34,578 nucleotides of DNA from Parabacteroides distasonis (GCA_015060925.1 SUXM01000027.1:1-34578); one strand, 5' to 3'. Positions 7,011 through 15,076 are shown, counted from the stretch's first letter. Numbers and translations: made by a program. Notes: generated by a model from the letters alone, not told the origin.

Positions 7011-8717
7011 ATGTATAATCCGATACAAGTATTAAAGCATTATTGGGGGTATGATTCTTTTCGACCTGGACAGGAGGATGTTATCCAAAGTATCCTGTTA
7101 GGACATGATACATTGGCTTTGATGCCGACAGGAGGAGGTAAATCAATTACTTTTCAAGTTCCTGCATTAGCAAAACCCGGCATTTGTTTGGTGATTAGTC
7201 CGTTGGTCGCTTTGATGAAAGATCAGGTTAAGAATCTGCAAAAACGTGGTATCCTTTCTGCTTTTATCAGTTCGGAGATGGCTCATTGGGAGATACTCCA
7301 GCAGTTGGATAATTGTATTTTAGGAGATTATAAATTCCTTTATATCTCTCCCGAACGAATCTCTTCAGATTTGTTTCAAGAAAAGCTGAAAACACTTTCT
7401 CGAAAAGTGAATTTATTGGTGGTGGATGAGGCACATTGTATATCCCAATGGGGTAATGATTTCCGTAGGGACTATCGTTTAATCGCCGATATTCGAGATG
7501 CAATCCCTTTTGTACCGGTGATTGCTGTTACGGCTTCTGCAACTACAGCAGTTGTAGCTGATATTTGTGAACAATTACATTTTCGGGATGGTTATAAAGT
7601 TTTTAAGACCTCGTTTGAACGTAAAAATCTTTCTTTTGTTGTCCGTAAGACTGATAATAAGTTGAAAGAATTATGTCATATCTTGTCTTCTGTTCCTGGC
7701 ACGGCTGTGGTTTATAGTCGAACCCGAAAAGGAGTGGAGGAATATGCCGGGAAGTTGCGTGCAGCAGGTGTCTCTGCAGAATATTTTCATGCCGGATTGT
7801 CTCCGATGATGAAAACAGAACGGCAGATGAATTGGTTATCCGGACAAACTCGTGTATTGGTGGCAACGAATGCGTTTGGTATGGGGATTGACAAAGGAGA
7901 TGTTCGTCTGGTGATTCATACCGAATTCCCTGATTCGATGGAAGCTTATTATCAAGAGGCCGGACGTGCCGGACGTGATGGGAAACGTGCGTATGCTGTG
8001 GCTTTGTTGGGTACACAAGATGTTGCTGATATTAAACGACGTCCCTCCAACGCTTTTCCTACCATTGAGTATATCACACGTGTATATGAGGCGTTATGTA
8101 ACCATTTTCAGGTGGCAGAGGGATTTGGAGAGGGACATTCCTTTTATTTGGATGAGCCGGAGTTTTTACGTAACTGGCATTTTGACAAAGGACGTCTGCG
8201 CTCCTCTTTAGAGATTCTATCGTTATCCGGTTATTTGAATTTTGAACCTTATCCCAATACGCAACCCTATTTGAGATATGACCAACCCCGTTGGACAATG
8301 GATCGCTTTTTGAATGATGATTCACCTGCTGCTAAAATAGCGATTGAGGTGTTACGAAATTATGAAGGATTATTCTCTGCAGGAGTGTTTGTCAGTGTTG
8401 ATTTGTTGGCAAGGCGAACGGGAATGGAACCAAGGGATGTGGCGAAAATATTGGGATATTTGAGAAATATTGGTTTTTATTATGTTCCGGCTCGTAAAGA
8501 ACCACGTGTGACATTTAAAATGATTCGTGTCCCGTTAGAGCGTTTGACTATAACGACAGCCTCATACGAGAACCGTTTGGCTGCATTCAAAATGCGTATT
8601 GAAAAGGTCATAGAATATTTGGAAACAAGCAGATGCCGACAAGAGTTTATCTCGGATTATTTTGGTATGGATGGCCATAATTGTGGCATTTGTGATAGTT
8701 GTTTAGGTAGGAGATGA
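7011..8717 (+). CDS. recQ: RecQ-family ATP-dependent DNA helicase
   Basis: A 568-residue 3'-5' superfamily 2 helicase for replication-fork and recombination intermediates. Visible motifs: motif 0 YDSFRPGQEDVI (residues about 14-25), Walker A MPTGGGKS, DEAH box VVDEAHCIS, motif III VTASAT, and motifs V/VI ATNAFGMGIDKGDVR and QEAGRAGRDG. A zinc-type cysteine cluster (Cys542, Cys558, Cys561, Cys564, with YFG between the first two) lies at the extreme C-terminus rather than directly after the helicase core as in E. coli RecQ. I see no HRDC domain. This short layout is known among Bacteroidetes RecQ paralogues. The ATG at 7011 is chosen because an earlier ATG at 7004 runs straight into a stop. An internal 88-bp stretch is duplicated at 2803-2890. 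Confidence 0.93.
   Translation: MYNPIQVLKHYWGYDSFRPGQEDVIQSILLGHDTLALMPTGGGKSITFQVPALAKPGICLVISPLVALMKDQVKNLQKRGILSAFISSEMAHWEILQQLDNCILGDYKFLYISPERISSDLFQEKLKTLSRKVNLLVVDEAHCISQWGNDFRRDYRLIADIRDAIPFVPVIAVTASATTAVVADICEQLHFRDGYKVFKTSFERKNLSFVVRKTDNKLKELCHILSSVPGTAVVYSRTRKGVEEYAGKLRAAGVSAEYFHAGLSPMMKTERQMNWLSGQTRVLVATNAFGMGIDKGDVRLVIHTEFPDSMEAYYQEAGRAGRDGKRAYAVALLGTQDVADIKRRPSNAFPTIEYITRVYEALCNHFQVAEGFGEGHSFYLDEPEFLRNWHFDKGRLRSSLEILSLSGYLNFEPYPNTQPYLRYDQPRWTMDRFLNDDSPAAKIAIEVLRNYEGLFSAGVFVSVDLLARRTGMEPRDVAKILGYLRNIGFYYVPARKEPRVTFKMIRVPLERLTITTASYENRLAAFKMRIEKVIEYLETSRCRQEFISDYFGMDGHNCGICDSCLGRR
7357..7444 (+). repeat. Source-like copy of the 88-bp recQ repeat
   Basis: This is the in-frame counterpart of the fragment at 2803-2890, inside recQ and spanning the DEAH box. 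The two copies are in direct orientation 4.5 kb apart, with 86 of 88 positions identical. Confidence 0.95.
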
Positions 8718-8734
8718 AATAAAAGAATGGAGAT

Positions 8735-8767
8735 TTTGACGTAATTTTAAATATTCTTTTATCTTTG
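8735..8767 (+). promoter_or_regulatory. Bacteroidetes-type promoter for the acidic protein / OmpA lipoprotein pair
   Basis: TTTG (8735-8738), then 21 nt, then TATCTTTG (8760-8767): a full match to the Bacteroides promoter pattern, 32 nt before the start codon at 8800. Confidence 0.75.
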
Positions 8768-8799
8768 CGGATACTATGGACCATTAAAATGAAAAGATT

Positions 8800-9126
8800 A
8801 TGAGTGAAAAGGATGATTTTATTTATGACGAAGATGAATCTGTAGCATTTATTCAGAATTATCTACCGCAAGAATTAAAAGGTAAATTTAGTAATGACGA
8901 TATCAATTACATAGTTGATCTGATTTATGAGTATTATGAATCAAAGGGATTCTTGAGCGATGAAGTTGACGAAAATTCTTCTATTGATATTGATGAAGAT
9001 GAACTGGTTCAATTCGTAGTGAAGAATGCTCAAAAAGATGAAGTTGGTAAGTTTGAAGCAGAAGATATTACCTTTATTGTACAGGGAGAATTAGCCTATT
9101 GCGATTCTTTGAATATGTTTGATTAA
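8800..9126 (+). CDS. Small acidic protein with internal duplication, function unknown
   Basis: A 108-residue, strongly acidic, probably cytoplasmic protein with no signal peptide or membrane segment. The first half (ESVAFIQNYL, then KGKFSNDDINYIVDLIYEYYES) and the second half (ELVQFVVKN, then VGKFEAEDITFIVQGELAYCDS) align as two copies of a roughly 38-residue helical unit, linked by an acidic spacer (SSIDIDEDE). The shared core is GKF(x)2-(D/E)DI-x-(Y/F)IV. I recall similar short proteins in Bacteroidales but cannot name a function. A strong promoter precedes it and the OmpA-type gene follows after 39 nt, so the two may be co-transcribed. Confidence 0.8.
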   Translation: MSEKDDFIYDEDESVAFIQNYLPQELKGKFSNDDINYIVDLIYEYYESKGFLSDEVDENSSIDIDEDELVQFVVKNAQKDEVGKFEAEDITFIVQGELAYCDSLNMFD

Positions 9127-9165
9127 AGGTTATTTGATTAAGTTGATTTTAGTAAAGATAAGAAG

Positions 9166-9867
9166 ATGAAGAACTTGAAATTATTCTCTGTTTTATTGCT
9201 TTGTATGGCAGTAGTTTTCACAAGTTGTGGAACATGGAACAATACAGCTAAGGGAACTGCCATAGGTGTTGGTGGTGGTGCAGCTGTGGGTGCCGGTGTT
9301 GGAGCTTTGGCCGGAAATACAGCATTAGGTTCTATTATTGGAGCTGCTGTTGGTGGCACTGCCGGTGCATTGATTGGAAAGAAGATGGATAAGCAAAAGA
9401 AAGAATTGGAGGCAGAATTGGAAGCTGCTTTACCGGAAGAAGAATCGGTAACGGTTGAAACGATTAATGAAGGAGAAGCTCTGAAAGTGACCTTTGATTC
9501 TGGTATTTTGTTTGCAACTAATTCAAGTACAGTAAGTGCAGCTTCAAAAAGTGCGTTGCGTGCTTTGGCTACCAGTTTGGAAGCAAACCCGGATACAGAC
9601 ATAAAGATTGTCGGTCATACGGATAGCACCGGTAAAGTTGATTATAATCAAACTTTATCTGAAAAACGTGCTAAAAGTGTTTTTGATTATTTAATGGAAG
9701 ACCAAGGCGTAAGCAGCAAACGTATGACTTACGAGGGAAAGGGTATTCATGAACCTGTTGCTGATAATAGTACAGAAGCCGGTCGTGCCCAGAACCGCCG
9801 CGTGGAAATTCTTATTCTTCCAAACGAAAAGATGATCCAAGAAGCGCAACAAGGTACTTTACAATAA
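9166..9867 (+). CDS. OmpA-family lipoprotein with glycine-zipper region (YiaD-like)
   Basis: A 233-residue lipoprotein that probably tethers the outer membrane to peptidoglycan. The lipobox Cys is Cys21 (VFTSC). Residues about 30-71 are a Gly/Ala-rich glycine-zipper segment (GTAIGVGGGAAVGAG and similar), which can insert in or associate with membrane. Residues about 105-225 form an OmpA C-terminal domain with GHTDSTG (Asp153) and NQTLSEKRAKSVFDYL (Arg168), the two diaminopimelate-contacting residues of the family, and end with AGRAQNRRVEI. The length fits YiaD-like proteins. A terminator follows. Confidence 0.92.
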   Translation: MKNLKLFSVLLLCMAVVFTSCGTWNNTAKGTAIGVGGGAAVGAGVGALAGNTALGSIIGAAVGGTAGALIGKKMDKQKKELEAELEAALPEEESVTVETINEGEALKVTFDSGILFATNSSTVSAASKSALRALATSLEANPDTDIKIVGHTDSTGKVDYNQTLSEKRAKSVFDYLMEDQGVSSKRMTYEGKGIHEPVADNSTEAGRAQNRRVEILILPNEKMIQEAQQGTLQ

Positions 9868-9892
9868 TTGAATCATTTTAAAATGAAATAGG

Positions 9893-9925
9893 CGGGGTAT
9901 TTGGAAACAGATACCCCGTTTTTAT
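9893..9925 (+). terminator. Rho-independent terminator after OmpA-type gene
   Basis: CGGGGTAT (9893-9900) pairs with ATACCCCG (9911-9918) around a 10-nt loop and is followed by TTTTTATTT. Confidence 0.9.
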
Positions 9926-10042
9926 TTAAACCTTAATAACTGAAAAGAACTTTCATAAGAAAACCTAAACTTTTTTTTATTCATGTTGTTTAAATAGTAG
10001 CTTATATATAAGTAAGAAACATAAGTATAAACTGTTTTAAAT

Positions 10043-10696
10043 ATGAATGACATGAAAAAAATTCTTCCTTTTTTCTTATTGGTGCTTTTATTGGCATCGT
10101 GCCAGAAAGATCCGGATACGTCAAAATTGAGTGATGACTATGTTGTCTATACAGATCATAGTAAGGATGCTAATTTTGAAACATTTACGACTTTTTATAT
10201 CCCTGATAGTGTAATGGTTATCGGAAATAATGAGAAACCGGAATTTTGGAATGCATCGGAAGCGGATGATGTGGTGACCACTTTGATTTCGGGAATGGAA
10301 GCACGTGGTTTTGATCGTGTTTGGGATAAGGATTTTGCCGATTTAGGAATACAGGTCTCTTTTGTTAAGAGTGTAAACTATTTCACAAATTATAATACAA
10401 GCCCTTACTGGTGGTGGGGATACCCTGGTTATAGTTGGTGGTATGATTACTGGGGAAGTTCATGGAATGGATGGTATTATCCCTATCCGATTATCTATAG
10501 CTATAGTGTAGGTTCTTTATTGGTTGAGATTGTGGATTTGAAAGCTGCAACAATAAGCTCTTCCAACTCTAAACTACCGGTTCTTTGGACAGCATATATG
10601 ACAGGTTTGTTATATGGTTCTGATCGGATTAATGCAGAACTTGCTGTTAGGGCAATCGAACAAGCTTTTGTCCAATCACCCTATTTAAAAAGATAA
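10043..10696 (+). CDS. DUF4136-type lipoprotein with Trp/Tyr-rich stretch
   Basis: A 217-residue envelope lipoprotein with lipobox Cys20 (LLASC). The layout (YTDHSKDANFETFTTFYIPD near the N-terminus, TTLISGMEARGFDRV, and a C-terminal RAIEQAFVQSP helix) fits the DUF4136 family, whose function is unknown. Residues 122-149 are extraordinarily aromatic: 8 Trp and 8 Tyr in 28 residues, mixed with Gly, Pro and Ser. The start may be either the first Met or Met4, since both leave the signal peptide intact. The barrel gene starts 10 nt after the stop, so the two are probably one operon. A 12-bp perfect palindrome, CTTATATATAAG, lies upstream at 10001-10012. Confidence 0.8.
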   Translation: MNDMKKILPFFLLVLLLASCQKDPDTSKLSDDYVVYTDHSKDANFETFTTFYIPDSVMVIGNNEKPEFWNASEADDVVTTLISGMEARGFDRVWDKDFADLGIQVSFVKSVNYFTNYNTSPYWWWGYPGYSWWYDYWGSSWNGWYYPYPIIYSYSVGSLLVEIVDLKAATISSSNSKLPVLWTAYMTGLLYGSDRINAELAVRAIEQAFVQSPYLKR

Positions 10697-10706
10697 TTAA
10701 GCGCAA

Positions 10707-11360
10707 ATGAATAAAGTAAATAAGAATCTTATGAAAAAGATAGATCAATCCATAAAAATTATCGCTTTACTCATTGCATGTTTAGCGATGTCTTCTCTGT
10801 CTATGGCACAGAATGTAAAGAATATGTATTTCAATGTTGATTGGCAATTGAACTCTCCTTTTAGCCAGTCTTTTTCCGATAAGACAAGTGGATGGGGAAT
10901 GCATGCCGAGGCTGGTTATTATTTCATACCAAGTATGTCTGTTGGTCTTTTTATGTCTTATCATACCAATAATAAATATATTGATCGTCAGACTATCCCT
11001 GTTAGTTCCACTTCAGCGATTACTTCTGATCAGCAACATTCTATTTTCCAGTTACCTTTCGGAGCAGCTATGCGTTATACCTTTATGCCTGAGAATCAGT
11101 TGATGCCTTATGTAGGTGTGCAAATGGGGGCAAGTTATAGTGAAATGTCCACCTATATGAATGTAATGAAAGTGTATGACAGGAATTGGGGGTTCTATGT
11201 TGCACCGGAGATTGGCATGACAATGTTTTTTACTCCGGAAAAACAGATTGGAGTTCATTTGGCTGTTTATTATAATTATGCAACAAATAAGGGAAAAGTC
11301 TTAAGCTATTCAATAGACGGTCTTCAAAACTGGGGGATCCGTTTAGGTTTGGCTTTCTGA
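10707..11360 (+). CDS. Small outer-membrane beta-barrel protein
   Basis: A 217-residue protein with a signal peptide (hydrophobic IIALLIACLAMSSLSMAQ) and alternating amphipathic strands with many aromatic residues. It ends in GIRLGLAF, a terminal Phe as expected for a BAM-assembled barrel. It resembles 8-stranded barrels of the OMP_b-brl type. Met9 (nt 10731, MKKIDQ) would give a more standard signal peptide than the first Met, so either start is possible. It is probably co-transcribed with the DUF4136 lipoprotein 10 nt upstream, which suggests an envelope role for the pair. The function is not identifiable. Confidence 0.78.
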   Translation: MNKVNKNLMKKIDQSIKIIALLIACLAMSSLSMAQNVKNMYFNVDWQLNSPFSQSFSDKTSGWGMHAEAGYYFIPSMSVGLFMSYHTNNKYIDRQTIPVSSTSAITSDQQHSIFQLPFGAAMRYTFMPENQLMPYVGVQMGASYSEMSTYMNVMKVYDRNWGFYVAPEIGMTMFFTPEKQIGVHLAVYYNYATNKGKVLSYSIDGLQNWGIRLGLAF

Positions 11361-11400
11361 TGCAATGTTTGTTCTTTTAAGTGTTTTATGTAGTTTATGT

Positions 11401-11436
11401 AAACGGGAAGAGATCATTTAGATCCTTCCCGTTTTT
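11401..11436. terminator. Bidirectional terminator between convergent barrel genes
   Basis: AAACGGGAAG (11401-11410) and GATC (11412-11415) pair with GATC (11421-11424) and CTTCCCGTTT (11425-11434), with one bulged base and a 5-nt loop. T-rich DNA follows on the plus side. Its right arm abuts the stop codon of the minus-strand gene at 11435. Confidence 0.85.
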
Positions 11437-12076
11437 ATAGAATTTGTAGTTTTATGCCAAAGGATAGGCTTAGAAAGTCTTTGGGTTTTAATACTTTGTT
11501 CCCGAATTTATTGATTAGGTATAGATCACATGTACTTAACTCATAAAAGAAAGAGATGGATTTATGATAGCTTTTTTCTTTATTTAGATCTAATGTGAAT
11601 CTTTCTCCTAAAAAAATATGAGAACGAAATCGTGTAGAAAACCAGTAATACTTTTCCGGATATTTATTGGGTTGGCTTCTCCAGAATTCTCGGTCGAAAA
11701 GAATGTTGATATATACTCCACAAGTCAAAGGTGCAAATGATAATTTATCGGATAAATGAATATCCCAGGGGTAATAGTTTTGTTTTAAAGTTAGTGTAAT
11801 TTTAGCATTATTATCGACATTACGAGGAATAATCCCGAATAAAAGATCTGTTTCCCAATGGTCGCGATAATAATTCCAACCTGTACCTATGGATAATAAT
11901 CCCATAGATCCAGCGAATTGGATTTTACTGTATCGTGGAATGATCTTATTCCAACCATTTGTATATGTCTGGACAGCTTTGTTATACCGATTTTCTTCCG
12001 TATAAGATTCTTGTGAATGGGTAATTAAAGAAACAAATAGAAAGAGTGGTATCCATTTAAAAATAGATAATTTCAT
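11435..12076 (-). CDS. Exported probable outer-membrane barrel protein, function unknown
   Basis: A 213-residue protein with an N-terminal signal peptide (KWIPLFLFVSLITHSQ). The body is made of aromatic-rich amphipathic strands such as LLSIGTGWNYYRDHWETDLLFGI, SFAPLTCGVYINILFDREFW and YYWFSTRFRSHIFLG. It ends in DFLSLSFGIKLQIL, compatible with a barrel that closes in a hydrophobic residue. It overlaps the phosphoesterase gene upstream by 20 nt (12057-12076), which implies translational coupling. I do not recognise the family. Its position downstream of an inositol-lipid operon and fused in expression to a phosphoesterase hints at an envelope lipid role, but that is inference from context only. 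Confidence 0.7.
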   Translation of the reverse strand: MKLSIFKWIPLFLFVSLITHSQESYTEENRYNKAVQTYTNGWNKIIPRYSKIQFAGSMGLLSIGTGWNYYRDHWETDLLFGIIPRNVDNNAKITLTLKQNYYPWDIHLSDKLSFAPLTCGVYINILFDREFWRSQPNKYPEKYYWFSTRFRSHIFLGERFTLDLNKEKSYHKSISFFYELSTCDLYLINKFGNKVLKPKDFLSLSFGIKLQIL

Positions 12077-12860
12077 AGGTGTGGTTATTTGGTGTTAATG
12101 TGAATAAAATATAGTTTCTTTTGGCTATATTGCTACAACCATAATAGATGATGCCGTCATTAAAAAGATCATCTGTCTGTAATTGATGATTATGTGCATT
12201 CAAACAAAATAATAGAGATGGGAATTGTTTAATATAAGTTTGGAATATCTCTTTTACATTGTTGTCAAATTGTTCACTACCCGGACGGGCGTGCATGACA
12301 ACAATGGTACGGGTGTATAGGCGTGTATCTTGTATTTCTTGGTTAAGGAAATTAAAGTTGGGGACAGGATTTGAATAATCACCTTCAAGAGCATTTGTAT
12401 TGAGGCATATAAACTTTGCGTCTTTTGCAATAAAGGAAAAGTTTTCTTCTCCAAATAACTCATGGAATACATCCTCTCCATTTCCAAGAAGGTCATGATT
12501 CCCTATTAAGCCAACATAAGGTATTTCTAATTTATTTAGGATTTGGATTGCCCATTCATATTCCTTTTTTAAACCAAATTCAGTGAAATCCCCTCCATGG
12601 ATAATAAAGTCTATATTATTTTGCCGGGTATTTATATGTTTGACGAATTCATCGGTTTCATCATAGCTACGTTGTGTGTCTCCAATAAAAGCAAAACGAA
12701 TCGTGTCTTGTTTTTTTGTTTTAGTTTCTATAATGGAAATATTTTGTTTGTTAATATCCCGTTGGGATAAATTTAAATGTCCATCATAGGGATGATAGTC
12801 TATTAAATCACAGGCTGATAAAAATAAGAAGCAACAGAATAAAAGAGTTTGTTTAAGCAT
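12057..12860 (-). CDS. Calcineurin-like metallophosphoesterase lipoprotein
   Basis: A 267-residue lipoprotein (lipobox LSAC, Cys17) with the calcineurin-like phosphoesterase order of motifs: FIGDTQ (Asp61), HGGDFTEFG (Asp91), GNHDLLG (Asn121, His122, Asp123), VVMHARP and NAHNHQ. Family members bind two metal ions and hydrolyse phosphomonoesters, diesters or sugar-phosphate lipids. The first motif is usually GDxH; here it is GDTQ, so one metal ligand differs. Export and lipidation place it in the envelope. It overlaps the barrel gene by 20 nt and begins immediately beside a strong hairpin that separates it from the PAP2 gene. The substrate is unknown; inositol or sphingolipid phosphate is a guess from the neighbours. 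Confidence 0.82.
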   Translation of the reverse strand: MLKQTLLFCCFLFLSACDLIDYHPYDGHLNLSQRDINKQNISIIETKTKKQDTIRFAFIGDTQRSYDETDEFVKHINTRQNNIDFIIHGGDFTEFGLKKEYEWAIQILNKLEIPYVGLIGNHDLLGNGEDVFHELFGEENFSFIAKDAKFICLNTNALEGDYSNPVPNFNFLNQEIQDTRLYTRTIVVMHARPGSEQFDNNVKEIFQTYIKQFPSLLFCLNAHNHQLQTDDLFNDGIIYYGCSNIAKRNYILFTLTPNNHTYEIIYF

Positions 12861-12900
12861 AAAAACGTCCTAACTTTTAAAGGGATAAAGTTAGGACGTT
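12861..12900 (-). terminator. Strong hairpin ending the inositol-lipid operon and abutting the phosphoesterase start
   Basis: A perfect 14-bp inverted repeat (12864-12877 AACGTCCTAACTTT with 12887-12900) with a 9-nt loop. Read on the minus strand, the stem is followed by five T residues and then directly by the phosphoesterase ATG (12860-12858). It can be a terminator for the PAP2 gene, an attenuator, or both. Confidence 0.8.
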
Positions 12901-12944
12901 ATGTATGATTCTAAAAGGTCTATATGGATTCTTTTTTATCCTTT

Positions 12945-13880
12945 TTACTCAATATATTGGGCATATCTGTTAAAAAACTGATTAAACCATTGGGTTTTCA
13001 TAAGGCCTTTTTCAAAGAGCAAAATACCTAATAAAGCACAGCCGATTCCTAATAAAACATCTATGATGTAATGATGTGAGGAGTAGATGGCTGTTCCCCA
13101 AATCCCTATCATGATGGTTGCGAAAAGCACAATTATGAATCTGTTGCACCTGTTTAGTATGGCATAGCAAAGAGCTACAACCATATAAGCTGCATGTAAA
13201 GAGGGAACAGCTGCAAATACATTGGCATTACGTCCATAGATAGAATCAAAGATGGAAAGCCCAGTCAATTCGTCAAATCTTCCTAAACCGGCCACGTTAC
13301 CAGGGGTGTTTAATATGGGCTCAAATCCATAGTTTATTGCATACCAAGGTGGAGCAGCCGGATGGATATAATATCCTGCAAAACCAATCAAGTTGACAAA
13401 TAGGAATACCATAGAGAAACGAAGGTATAGATTACGGTATCCTTTTAAATAGAGCCATATACCAAAAGCAATAGGCACCGGTACCCAACATAAATAAAAT
13501 ATACCAGCAAAGAAATCGGCGATTTGACAATGATGAATAGCAAAATATTCACAAGGAGTTATGATGGTCCCATTTACATGGATACCGAACAGATCTTTTT
13601 CTAAATTATAAAGACCTTCCACGTCAATCGGGTTGGCTTCATAATTAGGGAAGACTCGCATCCAATCGTATGATATGCCAAAAAGGGCAAAAGGTAATAG
13701 GGCAACAGCTAACTTTCGGGTTGTAGAACTTGCAAAGAATAATAAAAGATATAAGCCAATCATGAACAGATGTTCTGATCGTATCCCTATACATGTTGCA
13801 GTCAATGAAAGAAATAGCGTTGTAAGGATAATGACAATCGCAGATTCCTTTTTTGAAGGAAAGGTAAATGTTTGATTCAT
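12945..13880 (-). CDS. PAP2/AUR1-like inositol phosphorylceramide synthase candidate
   Basis: A 311-residue polytopic membrane protein of the PAP2 superfamily (AUR1-like branch). Six or more hydrophobic segments are visible, with the active-site motifs PSLHAAY (residues 226-232, His229) and SSHHYIID (267-274, His270-x3-Asp274). HPAAPPWY (173-180) resembles the conserved luminal motif of AUR1 proteins. The expected reaction is transfer of the inositol-phosphate head group from phosphatidylinositol to (dihydro)ceramide. The matching gene is the last one of the Bacteroides thetaiotaomicron inositol-lipid cluster. The start codon overlaps the stop of the CDP-alcohol transferase by one base (TAATG), so translation is coupled. 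A lipid phosphatase role is the main alternative. Confidence 0.85.
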   Translation of the reverse strand: MNQTFTFPSKKESAIVIILTTLFLSLTATCIGIRSEHLFMIGLYLLLFFASSTTRKLAVALLPFALFGISYDWMRVFPNYEANPIDVEGLYNLEKDLFGIHVNGTIITPCEYFAIHHCQIADFFAGIFYLCWVPVPIAFGIWLYLKGYRNLYLRFSMVFLFVNLIGFAGYYIHPAAPPWYAINYGFEPILNTPGNVAGLGRFDELTGLSIFDSIYGRNANVFAAVPSLHAAYMVVALCYAILNRCNRFIIVLFATIMIGIWGTAIYSSHHYIIDVLLGIGCALLGILLFEKGLMKTQWFNQFFNRYAQYIE

Positions 13881-14554
13881 TATTTATTCTTCAATATTTT
13901 TTTACAATGATTTAGACGCGCAAAAGCTGTAATATTGGAAAATATAGCAACAATTGATAAGGGAATCGTAAAGAGTAGAATAGGATTAAACGCTCCACTT
14001 TCTTTTACGGATGATGCAAAAATACCAAAACAGATAGCTCCTAAAGCGGTTAATACAACACGTTCCGGACGTTGCATGAAACCAACCTTACATTCTAAAC
14101 CTAATCCTTCCGCACGTGCACGGACATAGCTGACCATCAAAGAACCGATTAGTGCAACATAAGTAATGATAGAACTGATAACATATCCTTGATAGAAGAA
14201 ATAGAAACAGATACCGAAAAGAACAACCAATTCACTATAGCGATCCAATACCGAATCGTATAAAGCACCGAACGTAGAGCTCATTTTACCTATACGAGCC
14301 ACTTGACCATCCATCATATCAAATAAACCGGCAAATAGAATAACTCCACCGCCCCAACCAATGTAATGGAAGTCCTCTTTTCCTCCAACAAGTCCTGCAT
14401 ATAAGAATATGCAAGTTGCAACGATATTAAGAATTAGACCTGTAGTTGTGATAAAATTGGGTGTAATTCCTATTTTTATCATTCCGTGGACGATTGGATT
14501 TATGATTTTATAAATCGTTTGTTGCAACCAATCTCTGATAACTTTAAAATTCAT
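13880..14554 (-). CDS. CDP-alcohol phosphatidyltransferase (phosphatidylinositol-phosphate synthase candidate)
   Basis: A 224-residue membrane enzyme with a complete CDP-alcohol phosphotransferase signature: Asp79-x2-Asp82-Gly-x2-Ala86-Arg87-x8-Gly96-x3-Asp100-x3-Asp104. About six membrane helices are visible. Enzymes of this type join CDP-diacylglycerol to an alcohol; beside an inositol-phosphate synthase and PgpA-type phosphatase, the likely acceptor is inositol 1-phosphate, giving phosphatidylinositol phosphate. The phrase [22 protein letters not shown] resembles the acceptor-side region of phosphatidylinositol-phosphate synthases. It lies 15 nt after the GtrA-like gene and overlaps the PAP2 gene by one base. 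Phosphatidylglycerophosphate synthase is less likely given the context. Confidence 0.88.
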   Translation of the reverse strand: MNFKVIRDWLQQTIYKIINPIVHGMIKIGITPNFITTTGLILNIVATCIFLYAGLVGGKEDFHYIGWGGGVILFAGLFDMMDGQVARIGKMSSTFGALYDSVLDRYSELVVLFGICFYFFYQGYVISSIITYVALIGSLMVSYVRARAEGLGLECKVGFMQRPERVVLTALGAICFGIFASSVKESGAFNPILLFTIPLSIVAIFSNITAFARLNHCKKILKNK

Positions 14555-14569
14555 ATCAATTTAGTTTTT

Positions 14570-15076
14570 TTATTGTGTATTTTTTCTTTGAAATCTTCCT
14601 CTGATTCTACAGTTTTTGTAAACAAAAACACGTTGCATATTGTAGTTCCAAGTGAATCCGACAAGCAATGATACAACTATTTTGGAAAAAACAAATAAAT
14701 CTTCAATATAAGGGTTGAGTCTGTCTTGTACCCAAGGATTTTGGCTGATAGCCTCGGTCATAATGTAGATTCCCCATGTATTCAGAAGGATACTTCCAAT
14801 CCACACGAGTAAATATTTGATGATAACGTATTGTTTTTTACAATCTTTGGTTTTAAAAGTCCATTTATAATTGATGATGCAGTTGACAATCCCCCCACAT
14901 ATAGAACCTGTAAAGGTTGCATATACATAATAGATTTCCCATAATTTTACTAAAAGAATCGTAACTAAAAAATCTACAGCACTGGCTATTTGTGAAGAGA
15001 ATTGGGCACGTATGAACATAAAAATCCCTCCTCTTTCAGAAAAAGCTTTTGCAGATTTTGTTATCCAATGAGCCAT
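14570..15076 (-). CDS. GtrA-family membrane protein
   Basis: A 168-residue protein with four predicted membrane helices in GtrA arrangement: FIRAQFSSQIASAVDFLVTILLV, then IVNCIINYKWTFK (the GtrA N-(F/Y)xxxxxWTF region), a third helix around KYLLVWIGSILLNTWGIYI, and a fourth ending in FTWNYNMQRVFVY. GtrA proteins are thought to help move lipid-linked sugars across the membrane. In the B. thetaiotaomicron cluster a gene of this type sits in the same place with no assigned reaction, so transport or flipping of an inositol-lipid intermediate is a hypothesis. It overlaps the PgpA-like gene by 16 nt. Met20 is an alternative start. Confidence 0.85.
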   Translation of the reverse strand: MAHWITKSAKAFSERGGIFMFIRAQFSSQIASAVDFLVTILLVKLWEIYYVYATFTGSICGGIVNCIINYKWTFKTKDCKKQYVIIKYLLVWIGSILLNTWGIYIMTEAISQNPWVQDRLNPYIEDLFVFSKIVVSLLVGFTWNYNMQRVFVYKNCRIRGRFQRKNTQ

